This document shows positions 36,894 through 44,483 of a stretch of DNA of 64,000 nucleotides, piece by piece; the first letter of the stretch is position 1; each line of letters begins with the position of its first letter. Below the pieces are notes generated by a model, which searched no databases, was not told the origin of the DNA, and saw only the letters and a list, made by a program, of their open reading frames with translations. The translations under genes and the position numbers were made by a program. The DNA comes from Desulfatitalea tepidiphila (lineage in GTDB: Bacteria > Desulfobacterota > Desulfobacteria > Desulfobacterales > Desulfosarcinaceae): NCBI RefSeq assembly GCF_001293685.1, contig NZ_BCAG01000003.1:868001-932000 (forward strand), written 5' to 3'.

Positions 36894-39248
36894 ATGAAAA
36901 ACGAGCGAGCGACGGCCCATGATTTCCGATCGGTGTTGAGCCTGGACCCCTTGCTCGACTTCTGGCGAAACCAAGTGGTGCCCATGTGCCCGCATACCGC
37001 GTCGATGTTCGAGGCGGCCGTCGGCCGCCTGGAAGCGGACGGCGCGATCGGCGGGCAGGAACTGGATCCGGCCAAGATGCGGCAGCACCTGGCGCATCTG
37101 GTGCCTCTGATGACCGCCGTTTTTCCCTCCTCGACCTGGGAAAGCGACCTGGCCACCGCCGTGACACCGCTGGACAATCGGCCGTTTTTCTACACGCCCC
37201 TGTTCGAGCGCTATTTTTTGCCCGACGATGGGCGCATGCGCGGCACCCTCAAACAGCCCCAGGTGGACACCGCCGTTTTCCAGCGCTTGCGCGCCTTCTG
37301 GCTCATCCTGGACAAGGTGTACGGCATCGTCCAGGGCCGCAGCATTCCCGTGGTTCGCACCATCGTGGACCCGGAGACCGGCCTGGATCGCCATTACCGC
37401 ATGCTGCCAGACTGGCAGTTCCTGCGGGTGGCCACCCAGGGCCGGCCCGAACCCCTGAGCGACAAGGACCGTGCGGCGATTCTGGAGAACATCGATGATC
37501 CCGAGGTGCTGGCCCGCCTGGTCCCGGCCCAGCGGTTCGAGTTTCAAGGGTTTATCGTCATCCGGGCCGTGGACATCACTCAGTCGGAAGTGCTGGCCGA
37601 CCTGGAAAGAGGACTGATCGACCAGGAGACCATCTTCTGCTCGGACGGCTTCGGTCGGCTCCAGCAGCGGCTGCGTATCCTGTTCGGCCGACCGGACCTG
37701 CGGGCCGGCCTGGGCGCCCTGCACGGCGATCAGGTGTGGGTCGTCAACGACCAAGAGCACTCCCCCGCCAACTGCATCTTCAAAAACTCCAATCATGTCC
37801 GCGTGGCCGATCTTCAGGGCTCCATGTGGCTGCGGGCGGTCAATCAGAGAGACATGCTCATCGTGCCCGATCTGGCCGACGGGCAACGGCTGTCCCCGGC
37901 CGAACAGGAGCTGCTCGATCTCGGCTTCCGTTCTGCCCTGATCGTGCCGCTGATCTACCAGGGGAGCATCATCGGCACCTTTTTCATTCTTTCGCCCCGG
38001 CCCAACGACTTCGATGCCATGGACAAGCTGCTGATCAAACCCACGGTCCCCCTCTTTTCCATGGCCCTGAAACGCGGCGTGGACGATATCCACAACGAGG
38101 TGCAGGCCATCATCAAGGAGAAGTGCACCGCCCTGCACCCATCGGTGGAGTGGCGCTTCCGCCAAGCCGCCTTCAGCCACCTGGAGCGTCGCCACATGGG
38201 GGAAGCCTCCGAGCTCGAACCCATCGTCTTCAAGGATGTGATCCCTCTCTATGGCCAGACCGACATTCGTGGCTCTTCCGAGGCGCGCAGCCGCAGCATC
38301 CAGGCCGATCTGACCGAGCAGCTGCGCCTGGCCCGCGAGGTGTTTGAACGAGCCGGCCAGATCAAGTCGTGGCCGTTGATCCGGCAATTCGACTATCGCA
38401 TCGCGCAACGCATCGACCAGTTGCGCCAGGGCCTGCCCACCGGCGCCGAAAGTGAAATGATCGCCTTTCTCAAGCAGGAGGCGGAACCGACCTTCGAAGA
38501 ATTGCTGCGCATCGGGCCGCGGGTGGCCCAGGCCGTGGAGAATTACCGACGCGCCCTCGATCCCCGGCACGGTTTTGTCTACCGTGAGCGCCAGGCTTAC
38601 GAAACCAGCGTGTCTCTGCTCAACGCCCGTCTGTCCGCCTACCTGGAGCAGGCCGAAGCTGCGGCGCAGAAAGAGTATCCCCACTACTTCGAAAAGCATC
38701 AGACCGACGGGCTGGATTATGTGATCTATCTGGGGCAGGCCATGCGTGAAGACGGTCACTTCACCGCCTTTCACCTCCAGAACCTGATCCTGTGGCAGTT
38801 GATTCTGGCCTGCGGTATGGCCTGGCACACCGAGCAGACCAAGCCCGAACTGTCGGTGCCTCTGGATACCTGTCACCTGGTTTTTTACAGCACCACGCCG
38901 CTGTCCATCCGGTTCCGCTATGATGAAAAACGTTTCGATGTGGACGGCGCCTACGACGTCCGCCACGAAATCGTCAAGTCCAGGTTGGACAAGGCGGTGG
39001 TCAAAGGCTCGGGCGAGCGTCTCACTCAGCCCGGGCGTATCGCCATCGTCTATGCCCACGCGCACGAAGCCGAAGAGATGCGACAACATCTGCACTATCT
39101 GCAATCCAACGAACATCTGCTCGAAGACATCGAGCCGCTCGAACTGGAAGACCTGCCCAGCGTCAAGGGATTGAAGGCCTTGAGAGTCGGCGTCAATCTC
39201 GAGGCGCCGGCCCTGGCCCGGCAGGTAACCCTGGTCGCAGCTGGCTGA
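36894..39248 (+). CDS. Large GAF-domain protein of unknown function
   Basis: 784 residues, soluble, no signal peptide. A GAF domain lies at about 240-400 (FCSDGFGRLQQRLRILFG, SNHVRVADLQGSMWLRAVNQ, FRSALIVPLIYQGSIIGTFF). Flanking it are about 235 N-terminal and 380 C-terminal residues with no domain I know; one striking stretch is VIPLYGQTDIRGSSEARSRS near 455. No kinase, cyclase, EAL or DNA-binding output is visible. Similar architectures occur, as I recall, mainly in Bacteroidota. It starts 41 bp after the FeoB-associated gene with an AGGAGG site and is probably part of the feo operon. Confidence 0.7.
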   Translation: MKNERATAHDFRSVLSLDPLLDFWRNQVVPMCPHTASMFEAAVGRLEADGAIGGQELDPAKMRQHLAHLVPLMTAVFPSSTWESDLATAVTPLDNRPFFYTPLFERYFLPDDGRMRGTLKQPQVDTAVFQRLRAFWLILDKVYGIVQGRSIPVVRTIVDPETGLDRHYRMLPDWQFLRVATQGRPEPLSDKDRAAILENIDDPEVLARLVPAQRFEFQGFIVIRAVDITQSEVLADLERGLIDQETIFCSDGFGRLQQRLRILFGRPDLRAGLGALHGDQVWVVNDQEHSPANCIFKNSNHVRVADLQGSMWLRAVNQRDMLIVPDLADGQRLSPAEQELLDLGFRSALIVPLIYQGSIIGTFFILSPRPNDFDAMDKLLIKPTVPLFSMALKRGVDDIHNEVQAIIKEKCTALHPSVEWRFRQAAFSHLERRHMGEASELEPIVFKDVIPLYGQTDIRGSSEARSRSIQADLTEQLRLAREVFERAGQIKSWPLIRQFDYRIAQRIDQLRQGLPTGAESEMIAFLKQEAEPTFEELLRIGPRVAQAVENYRRALDPRHGFVYRERQAYETSVSLLNARLSAYLEQAEAAAQKEYPHYFEKHQTDGLDYVIYLGQAMREDGHFTAFHLQNLILWQLILACGMAWHTEQTKPELSVPLDTCHLVFYSTTPLSIRFRYDEKRFDVDGAYDVRHEIVKSRLDKAVVKGSGERLTQPGRIAIVYAHAHEAEEMRQHLHYLQSNEHLLEDIEPLELEDLPSVKGLKALRVGVNLEAPALARQVTLVAAG

Positions 39249-39261
39249 ACCGCCGTATAAC

Positions 39262-39328
39262 AGTGTCCGTCCACAATTAGGCAAATGGGGCCGATATCGG
39301 GCCAATTGGCCATTTATGGATGGGAACT
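39262..39328. repeat. Short palindromic MITE-like element, copy A
   Basis: A 67-bp imperfect palindrome. Its left end AGTGTCCGTCCACAA and the complement of its right end, AGTTCCCATCCATAA, match, and the centre is GGCCGATATCGGGCC. It lies between the GAF gene and the convergent DUF3786 gene, ending 3 bp before the latter's stop. It shares both ends and the GATATCGGGCCAATTGG block with the longer copy at 49916-50058. Confidence 0.75.
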
Positions 39329-39330
39329 GA

Positions 39331-40137
39331 CTAATTCACACCGTGGCGCAGTGCGATCTTCTCAAACATCACCACCAGACCGGCCGTCAGCGTATAGATC
39401 GATCCGATACTCAGATTTTGTTCGGCCGTGTCGTCGAAGAAGATGTTGAGCGTCGAGGAGATGCCTTCCTCCGGCTTCCAGTAGCAGATCAGGACCGGCA
39501 GCAAGGGCAGGGGGTCGAGCACCAGGGAGATATCCGACTCGTAATGGTTCTCCACCCGGCGGCCGTTGAACAGCTGAACCAGGTCTTCGAAAAGATCGGT
39601 ATAGGTATCGGCCAGACGCTTGAGCGGCTTTTCACAGCGTTGGCCGAACAGACGGTAGTAATCCTTGCCTTTGGGCAGCTCGCGCATGGGCACCCAGTTG
39701 CCCGACGGGGTCACGCCGCCGGCTTGGATGATGTAGTTGAGAACCGGCACCGCGATCCAATGGTGGATGTGAATCTCCCCATAAAAATTGCCCCTGGCGT
39801 CGACGCTGAAATTTTTGCCCAGCGTGCGCAATGTGAGACGTCCGTTGGAAAAATCGGCGCCGATTTTTTTCGCCGTCTCGGCCAGATCGACGCCCGCAAG
39901 CCGTTGCTTCAGTCCGGCCAGGGTCTTTGCCAGTTCTTCACGAGGGTCTTTACGGCCCGGCGCCTGGTCCCCGAAGCTTTCGAGATCTTCGGGCGACACA
40001 AAAGGACAGTCGGACAACGGGCGTTTTCCCTGGAACACCCCGGCGGCGAAAGCGAGGCAGGTGGCCTCGTTGCATTTGCGGCAATTGGTTTTGGGCAACA
40101 GTTTGAACACCGCCATGACATTGTCGAATTCAGCCAT
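39331..40137 (-). CDS. 4Fe-4S domain protein with DUF3786
   Basis: 268 residues. The N-terminal 50 residues contain the Fe-S motif of the PF04060 type: Cys19-x2-Cys22-x4-Cys27 and Cys44 (TNCRKCNEATCLAF, LSDCPF). The rest is DUF3786, with HWIAVPVLNYIIQAGG and LPLLPVLICYWKPEEG. Such proteins are frequent in sulfate reducers and acetogens; the function is unknown, though corrinoid or Fe-S delivery has been guessed from the shared Fe-S domain. It diverges from the abfD homologue. Confidence 0.82.
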   Translation of the reverse strand: MAEFDNVMAVFKLLPKTNCRKCNEATCLAFAAGVFQGKRPLSDCPFVSPEDLESFGDQAPGRKDPREELAKTLAGLKQRLAGVDLAETAKKIGADFSNGRLTLRTLGKNFSVDARGNFYGEIHIHHWIAVPVLNYIIQAGGVTPSGNWVPMRELPKGKDYYRLFGQRCEKPLKRLADTYTDLFEDLVQLFNGRRVENHYESDISLVLDPLPLLPVLICYWKPEEGISSTLNIFFDDTAEQNLSIGSIYTLTAGLVVMFEKIALRHGVN

Positions 40138-40260
40138 TATCTACTCCTTTTGAACATTCGTACCAAGGCAATCCAAAACAAATTAACTCGTTTGGGGGAA
40201 AAATAAACCCCCTAGATCGCACAACGATCTGATATCCCACGTTCCAAAACCGAAAAAATA

Positions 40261-40312
40261 GAACGAGCGTTCGATTCTTTTTGTTGACAGCGCCTCAACC
40301 CGCTTGTTAGGA
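40261..40312 (+). promoter_or_regulatory. Candidate promoter and TetR-like operator before abfD
   Basis: A palindrome GAACGAGCGTTC (40261-40272, 5-bp arms) precedes TTGACA (40284-40289); TTAGGA (40307-40312), 17 bp later, is a weak -10. The palindrome resembles boxes of TetR-family acyl-CoA regulators. No TetR gene lies in the window. Confidence 0.42.
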
Positions 40313-40373
40313 AAGGAATTGCACCTGAATCTTAAATCCAATCAGTACCGGTATATCCGGGCAGGAGGACCCC

Positions 40374-41873
40374 ATGAGGACAAAACAGGATTACATCAAC
40401 GCGCTGTCTAAAATGAAACGCAACATCTATTTCGACGGCCAGTTGATCGACCGCACCGACGAATTGCAGATGGAATGCATCAACAACATCGGCACCACTT
40501 ACGACGAAGCAGCCAGGCCCGAAAACCAGGAGCTGATGACCGCCATCTCCCATCTGACCGGCGAGCGCATCAACCGTTTTACCCACATCCATCAGAACAG
40601 GGATGACCTGCACAAAAAGCAGGACATGACCCGCATGCTGTGTCAGAAAGTGGGCGGTTGCATTCAGCGCTGCATGGGCATCGACGCCACCAACGCCATT
40701 TACAACGTCTCCTACGAGGCGGACAAGATGAACAACGGCGAAACCAGCTACCATGAAAATTTCAAAAAGTGGCTGACCCGCTTCCAGAAGGAAGACCTCA
40801 TCGCCTGCTGCGCCCAGACCGATGTCAAGGGAGACCGTTTGCGCCGTCCGGCCGACCAGCCCAACGCCGGATCCTACGTTTACATCAAAGAGCGGCTCAA
40901 GGACGGCATCGTGGTGGAAGGCTGCAAGCTGCACATCTCCGAAGCTTCGGTGTCCGACGAAGTGCTGGTGGTGCCCACCCGCGCCCTGCGCCCCGAAGAC
41001 AAGGATTACGCGGTTTCTTTCGCCGTTCCCGGCGACTGGGACGGTCTGAAACAGGTGGCCACCATCCATCGGTTCCGGGAGCGCAAGCACTTCAAGCGCG
41101 GCTGGGTGCCGGCCTCGACCGATTCCTACATGATCTTCGACAACTGCTTCATCCCCTGGGAACGCGTCTTTCTGGCCGGGGAATATCAGCACGGCGGCAT
41201 CCTGGCCCTGCTCTTCGCCCTGTTCCACCGCCACTCCTATTCCGGCTGCAAGCCGGCCATCGGCGACGTGATCATGGGGGCCGCGGCCCTGGCCGCCGAG
41301 GTCAACAACGTGCACAAGACTTCTCACGTGCGCGAAAAGCTGGCCGAACTGATCATGGTCACGGAACTGGGCTACGCGGCCGGTTACACCGCCTCGGACC
41401 TGGGCGGGCCTAAAGTGTACATGCCCGGCAAGGGGCTGGTGCCCTACGGCCCCGGTTCCTACATCCCCCACTCCATCTACTGCAACGTGGGACGCTGCCT
41501 GACCGGCGAAGCGGTCTACAGAGAGGCCGAAATCCTGTGCGACATCGCCGGGGGCGTCGTGGCCACCTTCCCCCACGAAAAGGATTTCGTGAATCCGGAG
41601 ACCCGGGACCTGTTGCTCAAATACACCCAGCGCAATCCCAATATGCCGGTGGAAGACCAGGCCCAGTTCTGGCGCTACCTGGGCGACGTGCTCTGCTCGG
41701 CCAAGGGCGGCATCCACAACGTGGGCGGTTTCCACGGCGGCGGCTCGCCCATCATGGAGCAGATCGCCATCACGACCCAATACGACATCGAATCCCGCAA
41801 GAAGGTGGTCAAATACATCGCCGGCATGAGCGGCGGTGATCGCGAAGCCCTGGCACCCAAAAAAGAAGAATAG
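40374..41873 (+). CDS. abfD: 4-hydroxybutyryl-CoA dehydratase / vinylacetyl-CoA isomerase homologue
   Basis: 499 residues of the FAD and [4Fe-4S] AbfD family. All four cluster ligands can be placed by comparison with the Clostridium aminobutyricum enzyme: Cys96 and Cys100 (GGCIQRCMG), His285 and Cys292 (LFHRHSYSGCK). The substrate dehydratase removes water from 4-hydroxybutyryl-CoA through a ketyl radical and also isomerises vinylacetyl-CoA to crotonyl-CoA. Other matching pieces are QTDVKGDRLRRP and SFAVPGDWDGL. The ATG follows AGGAGG. A terminator separates it from the next gene. No 4-hydroxybutyrate CoA-transferase is nearby, so the physiological substrate is open. Confidence 0.87.
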   Translation: MRTKQDYINALSKMKRNIYFDGQLIDRTDELQMECINNIGTTYDEAARPENQELMTAISHLTGERINRFTHIHQNRDDLHKKQDMTRMLCQKVGGCIQRCMGIDATNAIYNVSYEADKMNNGETSYHENFKKWLTRFQKEDLIACCAQTDVKGDRLRRPADQPNAGSYVYIKERLKDGIVVEGCKLHISEASVSDEVLVVPTRALRPEDKDYAVSFAVPGDWDGLKQVATIHRFRERKHFKRGWVPASTDSYMIFDNCFIPWERVFLAGEYQHGGILALLFALFHRHSYSGCKPAIGDVIMGAAALAAEVNNVHKTSHVREKLAELIMVTELGYAAGYTASDLGGPKVYMPGKGLVPYGPGSYIPHSIYCNVGRCLTGEAVYREAEILCDIAGGVVATFPHEKDFVNPETRDLLLKYTQRNPNMPVEDQAQFWRYLGDVLCSAKGGIHNVGGFHGGGSPIMEQIAITTQYDIESRKKVVKYIAGMSGGDREALAPKKEE

Positions 41874-41913
41874 CAGCGTCCCGTCCCATGGACGCAAACG
41901 CACCAGATCTAAA

Positions 41914-41940
41914 GGGCAGCCGGAAACGGCTGCCCTTTTT
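41914..41940 (+). terminator. Rho-independent terminator after abfD
   Basis: GGGCAGCCG (41914-41922) and CGGCTGCCC (41927-41935) form a perfect 9-bp stem closed by a GAAA tetraloop and followed by TTTTT. This is a textbook terminator, 40 bp after the abfD stop. Confidence 0.93.
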
Positions 41941-42015
41941 GCGTCGGGTGTATTGAAATCCAACACCAAAGCCGCTATTAAAGCGGTAAAACCTTCGACC
42001 AAGGAGCGATTCGAC

Positions 42016-42792
42016 ATGACCCAGGAAATAATCACCCGCCAGGAAAACGGGGTGTTTACCATACAGATGAACCGGCCCGAAAAGAAAAACGCCATCACCC
42101 AGAACATGTATACCCTGATGGCCGAAGGCTTCAAGCGGGCCGACCAGGAAGATGCCGTGCGGGTCGTGGTGTTGTGCGGCACCCAGGGCATCTTTACTTC
42201 CGGCAACGACATCGGAGACTTCATGGCTCGCGCCTCCAATCCGAGTGACGAGGTGCCCTCGGCCAGTGCCGACTTTTTCGAAGCGGTCATCTCCCTGCGC
42301 AAACCCCTGATTGCAGCGGTGCAGGGTTTTGCCATCGGCATCGGCACCACCATGTTGCTGCACTGCGATATGGTCTTCGCCGGCAAAAGCGCCCTCTTCA
42401 GTACCCCTTTCGTCAACCTCGGCCTATGCCCTGAATTCGGTTCGTCCTACGTTTTGCCGCGCCTGGTCGGCCGCCAGCGCGCCTCGGAGCTCTTCCTGCT
42501 CGGCGAACGCATATCTTCGGAAAAGGCCTGCGAACTGGGTATCGTCAACCGGGTCATCGCCGACGATACCCTCATGGACGAGGTGATGGAGATCGCCCGC
42601 AGACTGGCCCGCAAATCCCCGGCCGGCCTCATGGCCACCAAGCAACTCATTAAGGGTTACACGGCTCAAAACGTCCGCGAGGCTATCCAGACCGACGGGG
42701 CCATGTTCGCGAAGCTGATGTCCGGTCCCCAGGCCCGCGAAGCCTTCGAAGCTTTCGCCGCCAAGCGTGAACCGGATTTTTCGAAATTCTAA
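42016..42792 (+). CDS. Crotonase-superfamily enzyme, enoyl-CoA isomerase-like
   Basis: 258 residues of the enoyl-CoA hydratase/isomerase superfamily. The first oxyanion loop is TSGNDIGDFM and the CoA-site strand is KPLIAAVQGFAIGIGTT. Where hydratases carry the first catalytic Glu this enzyme has Thr/Met (GIGTTMLL), while one Glu is present in FVNLGLCPEFGSS, the pattern of Delta3,Delta2-enoyl-CoA isomerases (ECI2-like). I therefore favour an isomerase over a hydratase. AAGGAG precedes the ATG. It lies 143 bp after abfD, beyond a terminator. Confidence 0.83.
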   Translation: MTQEIITRQENGVFTIQMNRPEKKNAITQNMYTLMAEGFKRADQEDAVRVVVLCGTQGIFTSGNDIGDFMARASNPSDEVPSASADFFEAVISLRKPLIAAVQGFAIGIGTTMLLHCDMVFAGKSALFSTPFVNLGLCPEFGSSYVLPRLVGRQRASELFLLGERISSEKACELGIVNRVIADDTLMDEVMEIARRLARKSPAGLMATKQLIKGYTAQNVREAIQTDGAMFAKLMSGPQAREAFEAFAAKREPDFSKF

Positions 42793-43075
42793 ATTCTGCA
42801 CTCGAAAGAAAACTCAAAAACCCGCAGAACTTGCATGCCGGAGCCGATCCGTCATGCTGAACTCGCAAGACTTCTGAATGACATAAAAAATCTATGACAA
42901 ACGGATTTCTGCCGAACAACAAGAAAGTCGGATTCGGCACTATTTGCGTAACCAGGGTCGATTTTGTGCTTAAGGCTTTCAGTCTACCGCCCATTATTCT
43001 CCTTTTCGACAAAAGATCTATCTGCCCCATCCGGCTTGACAATCATTAAAATCGGACATTCTTCAATGAACTGCA

Positions 43076-43148
43076 TTGACTGGACAAAGGCCCCCTGATA
43101 AGAAGCCGGGCACGTGTGGTAAACCAGTAAAACAAAACCGGTTAACGA
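43076..43148 (+). promoter_or_regulatory. bioB promoter and candidate BirA box
   Basis: TTGACT (43076-43081), a 17-bp spacer and TAAGAA (43099-43104) form a promoter. From about +6, TGGTAAACC (43117-43125) and GGTTAACGA (43140-43148), 14 bp apart, match 8 of 9 and 7 of 9 positions of the BirA box halves TTGTAAACC and GGTTTACAA. The rest of the 374-bp gap (42793-43075) holds no gene; it has one imperfect inverted pair (CAGAACTTGC near 42824 with GCAAGACTTCTG near 42866). Confidence 0.62.
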
Positions 43149-43166
43149 AATGGAGGCTAAAAATTC

Positions 43167-44150
43167 ATGATTAATTGCAAAATCGCCGACATTGCTGAAA
43201 AAATCATCTCGTTCGATGATTGGAAAACATCTCATGAGCAGGCCCTTGCGCTGATTCCCAATACTGAGGAGACGATATTGGATTTGATCGGTTGCGCCAA
43301 CAAGATCCGGCAGCGGTTCAAGGTGCAGCCGGTATTCAGGTGCGGCATCGTCAATGCCAAAAGCGGCCGGTGCGCGGAGAATTGCGCGTTCTGTGCGCAG
43401 TCGGCGCACCATCGCAGCGCGGTGGATATCTACGGACTGCGTTCGGCAGATGAGCTGGTCGATGAAGGGTTACGGTTGGCGGCAGCCGGTGCCACGCACT
43501 ACGGGATCGTGACCAGCGGGACGGCGTTGAACGAATCGGAGATCGATACGGTGTGCCGGGTTGCGGAGCGGTTGCGGGCTGGCAGCGGGTTGCACCTGTG
43601 TGCTTCATTGGGCCTGCTTTCCGATTCGGCGGCACGCAAGCTCAAAGCCGCCGGAATCGATCGGTATCACCACAATCTGGAGACGGCCCGCAGCTATTTC
43701 GACCAGATCTGCACCACCCATTCCTACGATGAGATGATCGCCACCATTCGGACCGCCCGGGCGGCCGGGTTGGAGGTGTGCAGCGGAGGGATTTTCGGGA
43801 TGGGCGAGTCCTGGCCCCAGCGCGTCGAGCTGGCGTTTCAACTCAGGGAGCTGGAGGTGGATTCGGTGCCCGTCAATTTTCTCAATCCCATCCCGGGCAC
43901 GCGCATGGAGGGGCGATCGCCCCTGCCGCCTCTGGAAGCCCTGGCCTGCATCGCCTTGTTTCGCTTTATTCACCCCCACAGGGACATCACGGTGTGCGGC
44001 GGACGCGAGTTGACCCTCAAGGATTTTCAGTCCTGGGTCTTTTTGGCCGGCGCCAACGGCCTGATGGTGGGCAATTACCTGACCACCCGGGGTCGCGGCA
44101 TCGAGACGGACCTGGAGATGATCGCGGCGCTGGGATTGACGGTATCCTAG
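43167..44150 (+). CDS. bioB: Biotin synthase
   Basis: 327 residues, radical SAM. The SAM cluster motif is Cys69-x3-Cys73-x2-Cys76 (RCAENCAFCAQSAHH). BioB-specific features are HHNLETARSYFDQICTTHSY, NFLNPIPGTRMEG and CGGRELTLKDFQSWVFLAGANG. It inserts sulfur into dethiobiotin. Biotin is needed by the GcdA-type carboxyltransferase system in this window. GGAGG precedes the ATG. No other bio gene is adjacent. Confidence 0.96.
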   Translation: MINCKIADIAEKIISFDDWKTSHEQALALIPNTEETILDLIGCANKIRQRFKVQPVFRCGIVNAKSGRCAENCAFCAQSAHHRSAVDIYGLRSADELVDEGLRLAAAGATHYGIVTSGTALNESEIDTVCRVAERLRAGSGLHLCASLGLLSDSAARKLKAAGIDRYHHNLETARSYFDQICTTHSYDEMIATIRTARAAGLEVCSGGIFGMGESWPQRVELAFQLRELEVDSVPVNFLNPIPGTRMEGRSPLPPLEALACIALFRFIHPHRDITVCGGRELTLKDFQSWVFLAGANGLMVGNYLTTRGRGIETDLEMIAALGLTVS

Positions 44151-44227
44151 CGGTTCGTACAGATTTCACTTCCATTGACCCCACCGGATAGCGACGCTCG
44201 CCGGCATGGTCCCAGCGCCGCCGTCCC

Positions 44228-44255
44228 TTGCCATTTCATTTTTCGAGGCTATATT
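44228..44255 (+). promoter_or_regulatory. Candidate promoter for the OmpA-like gene with long leader
   Basis: TTGCCA (44228-44233) and TATATT (44250-44255) each match 5 of 6 consensus bases, with 16 bp between. The next gene starts at 44484, so the leader would be about 220 nt. It contains a small hairpin CCATGC/GCATGG near 44292-44311. No other feature is seen in the 333-bp gap (44151-44483). Confidence 0.5.
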
Positions 44256-44483
44256 GTTCGTGCTTTAAATTCCGCTTGCCGTTCTTGCCATGCCGATAGC
44301 TGCATGGACGATAGTTCATCCTTGGACAACGATACCACGGGCGCCATCCGGTTCTTTCTGAATTGAAGGGAGATGCGTCGGTTTTCCGTCCGAAACACGG
44401 TGTGTCGTGGATCGGTCGTGTTCGTCGGCGATTGAATAGGGTGTATGTATTTAAATTGAAGGCGCAAAAGAAAGGAGCGGTTT

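Noticed and set aside
36831-39305. Long open frame on the minus strand opposite the GAF gene
   Set aside because: It is a GC-rich shadow of the plus-strand gene. Its product is low-complexity and has no family features, while the plus strand has an operon context and a ribosome binding site.
40332-42416. Minus-strand open frame spanning abfD and the crotonase
   Set aside because: It runs antisense across two well-identified genes and a terminator, so it cannot be a real single gene.
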